Counted from the first letter of the stretch, positions 1 through 7,811 are shown. The stretch: 36,407 nt of DNA from Deltaproteobacteria bacterium (GCA_029262355.1 JAJCZO010000305.1:1-36407), one strand, 5' to 3'. The notes: generated by a model not told the origin, from the letters alone. A program made the numbers and translations.

Positions 1-77
1 AGTACGACGAGTGGTTCAAGGAAGAGCTGGAGTACAAGCTCGCCGACGCCGGAACCGCGCCTTCCAGCAACTCGTGA
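1..77 (+). CDS. coxB: C-terminal end of probable cytochrome c oxidase subunit II (partial)
   Basis: Only the last 24 codons are in the window (frame starting at base 3, TGA at 75-77). The tail is acidic and aromatic (YDEWFKEELEYK...). This resembles the segment after the CuA site in subunit II proteins, where a [Y/F]-x-x-W motif is common. The main support is position: it lies directly upstream of coxA on the same strand, the usual coxB-coxA-coxC-coxD order. No CuA ligand (Cys, His, Met) falls inside the visible part, so the assignment is inference from context and a weak C-terminal resemblance. Confidence 0.6.
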   Translation, partial: YDEWFKEELEYKLADAGTAPSSNS

Positions 78-130
78 TCGTCAGAAGCGACGAATCGTTC
101 GAGTAACGGACCACGAAGAGGAGAGCTTCT

Positions 131-1915
131 GTGTCAAACGAACACGGTCACGGCGACGGTCACCACGAGCCGCAGTCCTTCATTTGGAAATACGTCTTTT
201 CCGTCGATCACAAGGTGATCGGCATTCAGTACATGATCACCTCGTTCCTGTTCCTGTTGGTCGGGTTCACGATGATGCTGCTCATGCGTTGGCAGCTCGC
301 GATGCCTTCTCCGGGGGACGACTTCGATCCCGAGAAGCTCGGCATGATGCGGACGATTCTCGCCTCGGTCTTTGGTGAGAACAACATGCCGTACGGGTAC
401 ATGGCGCCCGAATTCTACAACCAGCTCGGCGCCATGCACGGCACGATCATGATCTTCCTTGGCGTCGTGCCTCTGGGCGTGGCCGCCTTCGGAAACTACG
501 TCCTGCCGCTGCAGATCGGGGCGGACGATATGGCGTTTCCCCGGCTGAACATGGCGTCGTACTGGACATTTCTGGTCGGCGGCATCGTCATGCTGTCCTC
601 GTTCCTTGCTCCGGGCGGCGCCGCGCAGTCGGGTTGGACGTCCTACGCACCGCTATCCGTCGCAGCCCCGCCGGGGCAAACGATCTGGCTGATCGCGATG
701 GTGATCATCATCGCGTCCTCCTTGCTCGGTTCCGTCAACTTCATCGTCACGACGCTGAACATGCGGGCCAAGGGGATGACGCTGGGGCGCATGCCGGTCT
801 TCGTCTGGGCGCAGCTCGTCACCGCTGTTCTTCTTCTGCTCGCCTTCCCGGTTCTGCAGGCCGGAGCGATGCTCCAGCTTCTCGATCGAGTCGCGGAAAC
901 GAGCTTCTACATCCCGAAGGACATGTTCTACGGTGGTGTCGCCTTCCCGCGTGCGGGCGGTGGTAGCCCGATCCTCTGGCAGCATCTCTTCTGGTTCCTC
1001 GCGCACCCTGAAGTCTACGTACTGCTCCTGCCTGCGATGGGAATCGTCTCGGAGATCATCGCGACCAACACGCGCAAGCCGCTCTTTGGCTACAAGGAGC
1101 TCGTCGGCTCGATGATTCTGATCGGCGCGCTGAGCTTCGTCGTGTGGGCGCATCACATGTTCGTGTCGGGGATGAGGACGAGTCTGGCGAACTTGTTCGT
1201 CACGACGACGATGACGATCTCAGTGCCGTCCGTCGCCATCCTGACGTGTCTTCTACTGAGTCTGCGGGGCGGGCAAATCCGCTTCAACACGCCGATGTTG
1301 TTCGCGGTGGCGTTCCTGCCGATGTTCGGCATCGGTGGTCTGACGGGTCTGCCGCTCGGATTCGCGCCGACCGATCTCTATCTTCACGACACGTACTACG
1401 TCATCGGGCACTTCCACTACGTCGTTGCGCCGGGCAGCCTCGTCGCCCTCATCGGTGCGACGTATTACTGGTTCCCGAAGATGTTCGGGCGTCGCATGAA
1501 CGAGTCGCTCGGCAAGCTCCACTTCTGGGCGACGATCATCCCGATCAACTTCGTGTTCTTCCCCATGTTGATCCAGGGCATGTGGGGCATGCAGCGACGC
1601 CTCGCCGACCCGACCCTTCAGTGGCACAACCTGCCGGTGCAAGGGTGGAGCATGATGATCGGTATCGCCGCGGCGGTTCTGTTCCTCGCGCAGATCCCGT
1701 TCTTCTTCAACTTCTTCTACTCCATTTGGTACGGGGAAGAGGTTGGGGAGAACCCATGGGAAGCGACGACGCTCGAGTGGGCCTGTCCGTCGCCGCCGCC
1801 GCACGGGAACTTTGCCGCGCCGCCGGTCGTGTACCGCGGACCCTATGAGTACAGCGTGCCGGGCCACGACTCGGACTATTGGCCTCAGGACGAGGCCGAG
1901 CCTGAGGCCGCCTGA
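131..1915 (+). CDS. coxA: Cytochrome c oxidase subunit I (heme-copper oxidase, A-type) with an unusual K-channel
   Basis: Catalytic subunit of the aa3-type oxidase: reduces O2 to water at the heme a3-CuB centre and pumps protons across the inner membrane. It has 594 residues, a normal length. Start is GTG 131, with GAGGAG at 118-123. Visible ligands: H103 and H429 for heme a; H292 with Y296 (HPEVY), H341 and H342 (WAHHM) for CuB; H427 for heme a3. E294 and D133 (GADDMAFPR) keep the D-channel. The arginine pair in GMQRR, which contacts the heme propionates, is present. The oddity is helix VIII: the family motif P-T-G-[IV]-K-V-F reads P366-S-V-A-I370-L-T, so the K-channel Lys is Ile and its Thr partner is Ser. 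The alignment over this stretch needs no gap. The gene is followed after 38 bases by coxC. Confidence 0.98.
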   Translation: MSNEHGHGDGHHEPQSFIWKYVFSVDHKVIGIQYMITSFLFLLVGFTMMLLMRWQLAMPSPGDDFDPEKLGMMRTILASVFGENNMPYGYMAPEFYNQLGAMHGTIMIFLGVVPLGVAAFGNYVLPLQIGADDMAFPRLNMASYWTFLVGGIVMLSSFLAPGGAAQSGWTSYAPLSVAAPPGQTIWLIAMVIIIASSLLGSVNFIVTTLNMRAKGMTLGRMPVFVWAQLVTAVLLLLAFPVLQAGAMLQLLDRVAETSFYIPKDMFYGGVAFPRAGGGSPILWQHLFWFLAHPEVYVLLLPAMGIVSEIIATNTRKPLFGYKELVGSMILIGALSFVVWAHHMFVSGMRTSLANLFVTTTMTISVPSVAILTCLLLSLRGGQIRFNTPMLFAVAFLPMFGIGGLTGLPLGFAPTDLYLHDTYYVIGHFHYVVAPGSLVALIGATYYWFPKMFGRRMNESLGKLHFWATIIPINFVFFPMLIQGMWGMQRRLADPTLQWHNLPVQGWSMMIGIAAAVLFLAQIPFFFNFFYSIWYGEEVGENPWEATTLEWACPSPPPHGNFAAPPVVYRGPYEYSVPGHDSDYWPQDEAEPEAA

Positions 1916-1953
1916 CGGTCGCCCAGACCTGAGCCGAAAAGGAGAATGCGACC

Positions 1954-2535
1954 GTGACGCCGCTTCCAGAAGCCGCTCCCACCCGGACGGGGATTTCCCA
2001 CGCCAAGCTTGGCACCTGGGCCTTCCTTGCCTCCGAGATCATGTTGTTCGGTGGCTTGATCAGCGCCTACGTGATCCTGCGAAGTGGCTCGAGCCACTTC
2101 TACGTGCCTCCCCGTGCGATGATGGGTGTGCCCCTTGCGACACTGAACACCTTCATCCTCATCTCGAGTTCGGTGACGATGGTTCTCGCGCTCGTCGCGA
2201 TGCATGAAGACAATCTGGCCAAGTTCAAGCGCTTCATGCTTTGTACGATCGGTGGCGGCTTCGGCTTCCTGATCGTCAAATCCTACGAGTACCAGCACAA
2301 GTGGCACGAGGGCATTACGATCTCGAGCAACTTGTTCGGTTCGTTCTACTACACGCTGACGGGCCTCCACGTGATCCACGTCATCGGCGGGATCGTGCTC
2401 ATGTTCGTGGTGCTCTCACAGGGCTCGCGTGGCATGTACGCGAAGAACTCGGACCGAGTCGAATGTGCCGGGCTCTATTGGCACTTCGTCGATCTGGTCT
2501 GGGTCATTCTTTTCCCCATTCTGTACCTGCTGTAG
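1954..2535 (+). CDS. coxC: Cytochrome c oxidase subunit III
   Basis: Core membrane subunit of the aa3 oxidase; it carries no metal and stabilises subunit I and proton uptake. It has 193 residues, the short 5-helix form common in bacterial caa3/aa3 oxidases. Helices lie near residues 17-39, 62-84, 95-112, 130-155 and 174-193. Family marks are GTWAFLASEIMLFGG in helix 1 with its conserved Glu, the LHVIHVIGG segment, and the C-terminal GLYWHFVDLVWVILFP. Start is GTG 1954, with GGAG at 1941-1944; the ATG at 1945 is in another frame and soon meets a stop. It lies between coxA and coxD in the same operon. Confidence 0.96.
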   Translation: MTPLPEAAPTRTGISHAKLGTWAFLASEIMLFGGLISAYVILRSGSSHFYVPPRAMMGVPLATLNTFILISSSVTMVLALVAMHEDNLAKFKRFMLCTIGGGFGFLIVKSYEYQHKWHEGITISSNLFGSFYYTLTGLHVIHVIGGIVLMFVVLSQGSRGMYAKNSDRVECAGLYWHFVDLVWVILFPILYLL

Positions 2536-2556
2536 ACTGTAGCCCGGGAGACGAAC

Positions 2557-2952
2557 ATGAGCGAAAACGGACACGATACCCAGGCTGCCACACGGACCTA
2601 CCTGACGATCTTCGGGGCGCTCGGATTCCTGACGATTCTGACGGTCGGCGTTGCGTACATGGACCTTCCGTCCGGACCGGGCGTGATCATCGCGCTCGTC
2701 ATCGCATTGGCCAAGGTCTTTCTGATCGGCAGCTTCTTCATGCACCTCAAGGATGAAGGGCGGCTCATTACGGTCTCGCTCGCCGTTTGTCTGGGTCTGG
2801 TCATGATCCTTCTCGTCTTCGTCCTGCCGGATCTGGGGATTCACGAGCTGGAGAAGGTTCAGGCCGAAGAGGCTCTGAAGAAGAACCCGTACGCGCAGAT
2901 GCACGAATCGGCGACAGCCGGGCACGGGGCTGCGGCTGAGGGCGGGCACTGA
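2557..2952 (+). CDS. coxD: Cytochrome c oxidase subunit IV (prokaryotic CoxD/CtaF type)
   Basis: Small accessory subunit of bacterial heme-copper oxidases, 131 residues. Three hydrophobic helices are visible (about 17-38, 44-64 and 70-95). The family signature is the G-S-F-F-M-H-L-K turn between the second and third helix. The C-terminus (about 100-131) is charged and ends with several His. ATG 2557 follows a GGGAG about 10 bases upstream. It is 21 bases after coxC and 1 base before the next small gene, so all are probably co-transcribed. The role in assembly or stability is known for the family; nothing in this sequence refines it. Confidence 0.92.
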   Translation: MSENGHDTQAATRTYLTIFGALGFLTILTVGVAYMDLPSGPGVIIALVIALAKVFLIGSFFMHLKDEGRLITVSLAVCLGLVMILLVFVLPDLGIHELEKVQAEEALKKNPYAQMHESATAGHGAAAEGGH

Positions 2953-2953
2953 G

Positions 2954-3247
2954 GTGAGTCGGGTGGCTCGCGCGAGCCAGGCCGGATGGACGGGCGCTCT
3001 GGTGTTGCTCGTCGCTCTCGCCGCGCTGGTCGACCCTTCCGCGGTAGACGCGTGTGCCGTCTGCTTTGGTGGCGAAGAGAACGATTGGACGACCGGCTTC
3101 GTGCTCGGGACGGTCATGATGCTGTCGTTGCCCCCGGTGATCGTCGTCGGCGCGGGCGTGACGATCTATCGCTCGATCAAGCGTCACGACGCGGAGATCG
3201 AGGCTGCGGAAGCGGCGGCGAGCGGGCGGAAGCCCGCGCAGGGCTGA
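2954..3247 (+). CDS. Small secreted/membrane protein with CAVCFG motif, cox-operon associated
   Basis: 97 residues, starting GTG 2954 one base after the coxD stop (GTG 2963 is an alternative start). The N-terminus looks like a signal peptide ending near residue 33. A C-A-V-C-F-G-G motif follows at about 34-40, then a hydrophobic span at about 48-71 and a charged tail rich in Ala and Glu. The placing suggests a paired-cysteine motif on the periplasmic side followed by a membrane anchor. Short proteins with a C-x-V-C-F-G motif are often seen beside respiratory gene sets, but I know of no proven function. A role in copper or thiol handling for the oxidase is inference. A GC-rich hairpin (3250-3267) follows at once. 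Confidence 0.8.
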   Translation: MSRVARASQAGWTGALVLLVALAALVDPSAVDACAVCFGGEENDWTTGFVLGTVMMLSLPPVIVVGAGVTIYRSIKRHDAEIEAAEAAASGRKPAQG

Positions 3248-3249
3248 CC

Positions 3250-3267
3250 CGCGGCCGTCTGGCCGCG
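3250..3267 (+). terminator. GC-rich hairpin after the cox operon (weak terminator or mRNA 3' end)
   Basis: Perfect 7-bp stem CGCGGCC/GGCCGCG with a GTCT loop, beginning two bases after the stop of the CAVCFG gene. No T-tract follows (CCCCGGAGGG), so it is not a standard intrinsic terminator. It may slow transcription or protect the 3' end of the cox mRNA. Confidence 0.4.
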
Positions 3268-3310
3268 CCCCGGAGGGCTTCGGCGTCGCAACGCTGGAGC
3301 CTCTCCCGTC

Positions 3311-3553
3311 GTGCCACCAAGGGTTCGCGAACCGAGCTCGGACACGACGGCGCGGGAGCGCCAGGTGGCCCGGATTGGCTTCCTCCTCGGCCTGGTTGGG
3401 AGTGCCGGAGCGTGGGACGAAGGCTACGGGCGCCTCTCGTTTCTCATGCCGTTCCTCGCCGCGGGGTTTGGCGCGTTGCTCGTGCGTATCTACACGGGCT
3501 CGGAACGCCCTCGAGTGGAGTGGAAGCCAGGAGACGATCCTCCCGGGGGCTGA
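3311..3553 (+). CDS. Small hypothetical membrane protein
   Basis: 80 residues from GTG 3311. The N-terminus is polar (about 1-20), followed by two hydrophobic stretches (about 20-35 and 43-60) separated by a short charged turn (WDEGYGR), and a polar Pro/Gly-rich tail. No family is recognised. Third codon positions are GC-rich like real genes here. It follows the cox operon by 63 bases, and its last 64 bases overlap the 3' end of the convergent gene on the minus strand. No good ribosome binding site precedes the GTG. It could be a short accessory of the oxidase locus or a chance ORF. Confidence 0.45.
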   Translation: MPPRVREPSSDTTARERQVARIGFLLGLVGSAGAWDEGYGRLSFLMPFLAAGFGALLVRIYTGSERPRVEWKPGDDPPGG

Positions 3554-4431
3554 CTTTTGCGCTCTTCCTCGTCGAAGAGTTCGGGGATCATCAGGTACGC
3601 GCCGGCGAGGAAGCAGATGGCACCGACCCACGTGTAGGCGCTCGACCAAAAGAGGGCCTGCGGGGCCGATGGTGCAGGTCGCGCGACGGCGAAAAAGGCC
3701 GAGATCTGGAATGCGACAGACCCCGCGAGGTTGATGACCGCGATCCACCACGACACGCTTCGTGGTGCGAAGACCACGGCACCGTGCGTAACCTCGACGA
3801 GAGCGAGAACGCTCGCGACGAGAAAGCAGATGCACCCGAGCATGTTCGGCGTCCAGACGAACAAGTCTTCCTGCTGCCACGTGAGGTTCGCGAAGACCGC
3901 GTCGGCGGTGTTGATGTTGAAGAGCAGCGTGCCGAGGAGTTGGACGGCGCTCGCCAGGTATCCCAGGTTGTGGGGCAACCAGCCGAACCATCGCCATCCT
4001 TCGGCCGAATCGTCAAACGCGCGGGCGACGTCCTTGTTCAGCGCCTCGAGCCATTGCAGCCAGGCGGCCGTGGTGAAGAACAGCGAGCCGACGAAGAAGA
4101 CGGCGGCAAGGCGTTCTGGGACGCGGAGAGCCGAGGGCGCGAGGTCGGGCCACGCCGTGTAGGCCGAACCGAGCGCGAACAGCGAGGCGCCGATTGCGAA
4201 GAGGGCTCCAATCCACCAGGGGAGGCGGCGCGGCGCCCAGAGATGTCGAAAGGCCGCCGTGCGGGTCGCGGGCGGTTGATCCAGGTGCTTGCGTTCCGTG
4301 ACGTGGTGCGGCCGCAGTCCTTTGCGGTGGCGGCGCGAACTGGCCACCAGGTGTCCGACGACGGGGTGAGACCGGACGACGTGCGTGATGAAGGGGCCGG
4401 GGCCCCGCCTCTCGATGTCACCCGGCGCCAT
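3490..4431 (-). CDS. Uncharacterised 6-TM membrane protein in the cox assembly block
   Basis: About 313 residues from ATG 4431; an in-frame ATG at 4464 would add 11. The first 65 residues are basic and polar. Six hydrophobic segments follow (WWIGALFAIG..., LAAVFFVGSLFF..., NLGYLASAVQLLG..., NMLGCICFLVAS..., WWIAVINLAGS..., YTWVGAICFLAG...), in three pairs with similar G/A/S-rich patterns. This suggests internal duplication of a two-helix unit. The polar tail after the last helix overlaps the convergent small ORF. I do not recognise a named family. It is the last gene of the minus-strand assembly block, 51 bases after sco, so co-expression with oxidase biogenesis is likely, but no function can be read from the sequence. 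Confidence 0.8.
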   Translation of the reverse strand: MAPGDIERRGPGPFITHVVRSHPVVGHLVASSRRHRKGLRPHHVTERKHLDQPPATRTAAFRHLWAPRRLPWWIGALFAIGASLFALGSAYTAWPDLAPSALRVPERLAAVFFVGSLFFTTAAWLQWLEALNKDVARAFDDSAEGWRWFGWLPHNLGYLASAVQLLGTLLFNINTADAVFANLTWQQEDLFVWTPNMLGCICFLVASVLALVEVTHGAVVFAPRSVSWWIAVINLAGSVAFQISAFFAVARPAPSAPQALFWSSAYTWVGAICFLAGAYLMIPELFDEEERKSQPPGGSSPGFHSTRGRSEPV

Positions 4432-4482
4432 GGTGGTAGGGTAGCATCGCGCTCGTGGGAGCAACGACGGGCGCGTCGCGCA

Positions 4483-5133
4483 CTAGCCGACCGGCGCGTC
4501 GTCCACGCGGCGCATGTCGTTGCGCAGGCGCAACAGGGCATCGTTCTCGCGCGAGTCGTAGAAGCCTCGTACGCGTCCCTCACTGTCGATCAATACGAAC
4601 CGGGAGCTGTGGATCACGGCATCCTGCCCTTGGTCGGGATCACCCTCCTGCGCGGGGAGCAGCAGCCCGGAGCTCGCGAGCTCGTAGATGGCCGCGCGGT
4701 CGCCGGTGAGGAAGAACCAGCGGTCACGCACGACGTCCAGCTTCTTTGCGTAGGCCGCAAGAACCTCAGGCGTGTCGCGCTCGGGGTCCACGCTGATCGA
4801 TACGAACTTCGTGTTCGGGATGTCGCCCGCACTCTCTTCGAGTCGCGACATCTCGGTGGTCATGCGCGGGCAGACGCCGGCGCAGCTCGTGAACATCAAG
4901 TCCGCGACCCAGGGGTGACCGAGAAGGTCGTCGCGGCCAACGGTCTCGCCGGTCGAGGAGAGCAGGGCGAAGTCGGGTAGCGTCGTGATGACCGGGAGCG
5001 GTGGATTGCGATCCGGCATCGACCGTATGCCGAGAAACAGGAGCAGAACGCCGGCAACCGCTGCTCCCACGAGCACCGGGAGCAGGCCACGACTGCGCTT
5101 CGGCGCGGCGCCGGAGCCCGCTGCTTCGTTCAC
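4483..5133 (-). CDS. sco1: SCO1/SenC-family copper chaperone
   Basis: Delivers copper to, or reduces cysteines of, the CuA site in oxidase subunit II, acting on the periplasmic face. 216 residues: N-terminal anchor at about 17-36, then a thioredoxin-like domain. The copper ligands are visible: C84 and C88 in C-A-G-V-C-P, and H175 in the V-I-H-S-S-R-F motif. The family segment V-S-I-S-V-D-P-E-R-D-T-P lies at 111-122. ATG 5133 overlaps the stop of the ABC permease (ATGA), indicating translational coupling. It is transcribed away from the oxidase genes, within the minus-strand assembly block. Confidence 0.96.
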   Translation of the reverse strand: MNEAAGSGAAPKRSRGLLPVLVGAAVAGVLLLFLGIRSMPDRNPPLPVITTLPDFALLSSTGETVGRDDLLGHPWVADLMFTSCAGVCPRMTTEMSRLEESAGDIPNTKFVSISVDPERDTPEVLAAYAKKLDVVRDRWFFLTGDRAAIYELASSGLLLPAQEGDPDQGQDAVIHSSRFVLIDSEGRVRGFYDSRENDALLRLRNDMRRVDDAPVG

Positions 5134-5945
5134 GCCAGCCCTGGGTCGAGGGGCCGAGAGGCCTGCGCGCGTGCGATCATGAAAGCCACCACCGCGAAGC
5201 CGATCGTGACCACCAGCGCGAAGCCGAGCCCGGGGACGTCAGGTCCGACCGCAACCCCGGCGGGGTAGAGACAGCGTCGAAGCGCGGCCATGCCGTACGT
5301 GAGTGGGTTCAAGGCCATGAGGAGTTTCAGCCAACCCGAGGCACCGGCCGCCGGGAAGAAGGCCCCCGACAGAAGCCACATCGGGATCAGCACCAGATTC
5401 ATGATCGCGTGAAAGCCCTGCGTCGAGTCCATCCGCCAAGCAATGAGGAAGCCGAGCGTGGTCAGGCCGAACGCGATGATCGCCAGGATGAGGGTTACGG
5501 CTAGAAAGTCGCCGACACCGAGATCGAGTCCGACGAGTGGCGCCGCCGCGAGTAGCAACAGAGCCTGGCCGAGGGCAAGTGTTGCGCCGCCGAGGATCTT
5601 GCCGAGCACGACGGTCGATCGCGCGACGGGTGCGACGAGGACCGCCTGAAGGAAGCCCTCTTTGCGGTCTTCGATGACGGAGATCGTGGAGAAGATGGCG
5701 GTGAACAAAACCACCATCGTCATCGCGCCGGGATAGAAGTACTCGGCGTAGCCTACGCCGTCCGGGGCCCCGTTTGCGCGGAACGACTCCGCGAACCCAG
5801 AGCCCAGAAGAATCCAGAAGAGAATCGGCGTCGCCAAGGCGCCGACGATCCGGCTCCGCTGCCGGTAGAACCGAACGATCTCGCGCCACCATAGCGTGTA
5901 GGTCGGGCGGATCAGGGTATCCATCGCACTGCGGGAGGCACTCAT
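5130..5945 (-). CDS. ABC-2 type transporter permease
   Basis: Membrane half of an ABC-2 exporter of the DrrB/NodJ-like type; 271 residues with six hydrophobic helices. The start is taken as ATG 5945 because AAAGG lies about 8-12 bases upstream and the homologous region begins here. The open frame continues upstream only as Arg/Ser-rich shadow translation inside the ATPase gene. It begins 10 bases after the ATPase stop and overlaps sco by 4 bases. The pair lies between ctaB and sco, so the substrate may relate to oxidase maturation. NosF/NosY and CcmA/CcmB are precedents of ABC systems serving cofactor assembly, but the substrate here is unknown. Confidence 0.92.
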   Translation of the reverse strand: MSASRSAMDTLIRPTYTLWWREIVRFYRQRSRIVGALATPILFWILLGSGFAESFRANGAPDGVGYAEYFYPGAMTMVVLFTAIFSTISVIEDRKEGFLQAVLVAPVARSTVVLGKILGGATLALGQALLLLAAAPLVGLDLGVGDFLAVTLILAIIAFGLTTLGFLIAWRMDSTQGFHAIMNLVLIPMWLLSGAFFPAAGASGWLKLLMALNPLTYGMAALRRCLYPAGVAVGPDVPGLGFALVVTIGFAVVAFMIARAQASRPLDPGLA

Positions 5946-5955
5946 CACGAGCCTT

Positions 5956-6924
5956 TCAGGCCGAGCCGTCGTCGTCGCTCTCTTCCCAGAGGCGATGTCC
6001 GGTGTGCTGGATGAAGACGTCCTCGAGGGTCGGCCTGCCGACGCTGAGCGCGTCGATGCGCCCCGGGAACGCTTCGAAGAGGGTCGGCACGAACTCGTGA
6101 CCGCGGGCCCGCCGAACACGGACCGTGTCCTCGACCACCTCGGCCTTCTCGTTGAGCTTCTGGCCAATCTCGTTGGCCAGTCCCTGCGGGTTCTTCGTGT
6201 GAGCAACGATCACGTCGCCGCCGACGCTTTCGCGCAGGGCGTCGGGCGTGCCCAGTGCCACGATCTTTCCGTGGTCGATGATCAGAAGCCGGTCGCAACG
6301 CTCGGCGTCGTCCATGAGGTGAGTCGTGATCAGAGCAGAGAGTCCATCGCGATCGCGCGCGCTCGTCACGTAGTTCCAGAGGTCGCGCCGTGCGCCCGGG
6401 TCCAGGCCGGTCGTCGGCTCATCGAGGAGGACCAACTCGGGGCGGTGCATCAGGCCCTTGGCGAGATCCACACGGCGTCGCATCCCGCCCGACAGCGTCT
6501 CGACGATGTCGGCCGCACGGTCGTTCATGCTGACGCGGCCGAGCATCTCGTCGATACGGGAGTCGAGATCGCTTCCGTGGATGCCGTGTAGGTGCCCCTG
6601 GTGCACCATGTTCTCCTTCACGGACAACTTCACGTCGAGGCTCGGTGATTGAAAGACGACACCGATCTGCCGCCGTACGTCCTGGGGCTCGGCGACGACA
6701 TCGTGTCCGCCGATGCGGGCTCGCCCTTCGCTCGGATTGAGCAGTGTCGTCAGGATGCGGAAGAGAGTGGTCTTGCCACCGCCGTTCGGGCCAAGCAGGC
6801 CAAAGATCTCGCCGCGGCCGACTTCGAACGAGAGTCCATCGAGGGCACGTGTCTCTCCGTAGGAGTGCCCGAGTCCCTCGACCTCGAGGATGCTGCCGCT
6901 ACCATTCCCCGTCGAAGTGCTCAG
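5956..6924 (-). CDS. ABC transporter ATP-binding protein (DrrA-like), probable CTG start
   Basis: ATPase partner of the adjacent permease. Read from CTG 6924 it has 322 residues, the usual length for this class. The Walker A motif G-P-N-G-G-G-K-T-T is at 45-53, followed by a Q-loop (VVFQSPSLD), the signature LSGGMRRRVDLAKGL, Walker B LVLLDEPTTGLD and a switch His (ITTHLMDD). The first ATG/GTG/TTG in frame is GTG 6633, which would delete the P-loop and cannot give a working enzyme. CTG 6924 overlaps the ctaB stop (CTGA) and has an AAGGTG about 5 bases upstream, so it is the best start. A C-terminal domain of about 90 residues follows the ATPase core. Confidence 0.9.
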   Translation of the reverse strand: MSTSTGNGSGSILEVEGLGHSYGETRALDGLSFEVGRGEIFGLLGPNGGGKTTLFRILTTLLNPSEGRARIGGHDVVAEPQDVRRQIGVVFQSPSLDVKLSVKENMVHQGHLHGIHGSDLDSRIDEMLGRVSMNDRAADIVETLSGGMRRRVDLAKGLMHRPELVLLDEPTTGLDPGARRDLWNYVTSARDRDGLSALITTHLMDDAERCDRLLIIDHGKIVALGTPDALRESVGGDVIVAHTKNPQGLANEIGQKLNEKAEVVEDTVRVRRARGHEFVPTLFEAFPGRIDALSVGRPTLEDVFIQHTGHRLWEESDDDGSA

Positions 6925-7811
6925 GGTGTCACCTTGCTGGCCGCCATCAGTCCGAGGAGGACTGGGAGATAGACGATGGAGACCCGCAATAGCGTGCGTG
7001 CCGATTCCGTCGTGCGTTGGGTCGCGGCGTACGCGCTTGCGCCCAGGTATGCGAGTCCAAGCAAGAGCGCTCCTGAAAAGTAAATGGGACCGGTGAGGCC
7101 GATCACGGTCGGCAGCAGACTTACAGGAAGAAGGGCCAAGCAGTACAGGACCATCTGGCGTCCGGTTCGCATTCCTTCGGGATCGAGGACCGGCAGCATC
7201 GGCTGGCCTCCGTCACGGTAGTCGTCGCGGTACATCCACGCGATCGCGAGGAAGTGGGGCATCTGCCACAGGAAGAGCACGGCGAAGAGAACCCATGCCC
7301 CCGTCGAGAGATCGTCTCGGGCCGCGGCCCAGCCCATGACCGGGGGAAGGGCGCCAGGCACCGCACCGACGATCGTGCACAGGGACGACGTGCGCTTCAT
7401 CGGAGTGTACGCGAGTACGTAAAGCAGAAGCGTCCCGAGGCCGAGGCCGGCCGTGAGGGCGTTCGCGAACAGGGCCAGATAGGCGGTGCCGAAAACACCG
7501 ACGCCGATTCCGAAGATCAGGACGGACGATGGTTCGAGACGCCCGGCAGGAAGAGGGCGATTCCGCGTGCGCTCCATGAGGCCGTCGGTGTCGCGTTCGA
7601 TCCACTGATTGAGCGCGCTTGCGGCGGACGCGACGAATGCCGTGCCGACGATGGTGTGGAGCAGCGCGAGCAGCGACCCGCCGCCGGCCGCGCCAAGCAG
7701 GTACCCGGCTGCCGACGTCACGACCACCATGAAGGTGATCCGCGGCTTGGTGAGCTCGACGTAGTCGAGAGCACGTGTCGCAGGGCTGGCGACGACGACG
7801 CTCCTCTCCAT
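6921..7811 (-). CDS. ctaB: Protoheme IX farnesyltransferase (heme O synthase)
   Basis: Transfers the farnesyl group of farnesyl diphosphate to heme B to make heme O, the precursor of heme A in aa3 oxidases. It is an integral inner-membrane UbiA-family prenyltransferase. From ATG 7811 (AGGGTGAG about 8 bases upstream) it has 296 residues; GTG 7850 would add 13. Diagnostic motifs: N-Q-W-I-E-R-D-T-D-G-L-M-E-R-T-R-N-R-P-L, the Asp-rich prenyl-diphosphate site, and the Y-T-P-M-K-R loop, with about eight hydrophobic helices. The C-terminus overlaps the ATPase gene. No ctaA (heme A synthase) gene is present in the window. Confidence 0.97.
   Translation of the reverse strand: MERSVVVASPATRALDYVELTKPRITFMVVVTSAAGYLLGAAGGGSLLALLHTIVGTAFVASAASALNQWIERDTDGLMERTRNRPLPAGRLEPSSVLIFGIGVGVFGTAYLALFANALTAGLGLGTLLLYVLAYTPMKRTSSLCTIVGAVPGALPPVMGWAAARDDLSTGAWVLFAVLFLWQMPHFLAIAWMYRDDYRDGGQPMLPVLDPEGMRTGRQMVLYCLALLPVSLLPTVIGLTGPIYFSGALLLGLAYLGASAYAATQRTTESARTLLRVSIVYLPVLLGLMAASKVTP

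Noticed and set aside
2986..4980. 664-codon plus-strand frame through the 6-TM protein and sco regions
   Set aside because: Arg/Gly-rich shadow translation; the minus-strand genes there show real families and membrane patterns.
5946..6206. N-terminal extension of the ABC permease (open frame to 6206)
   Set aside because: Arg/Ser-rich shadow inside the ATPase gene; ATG 5945 has a ribosome binding site and starts the conserved region.
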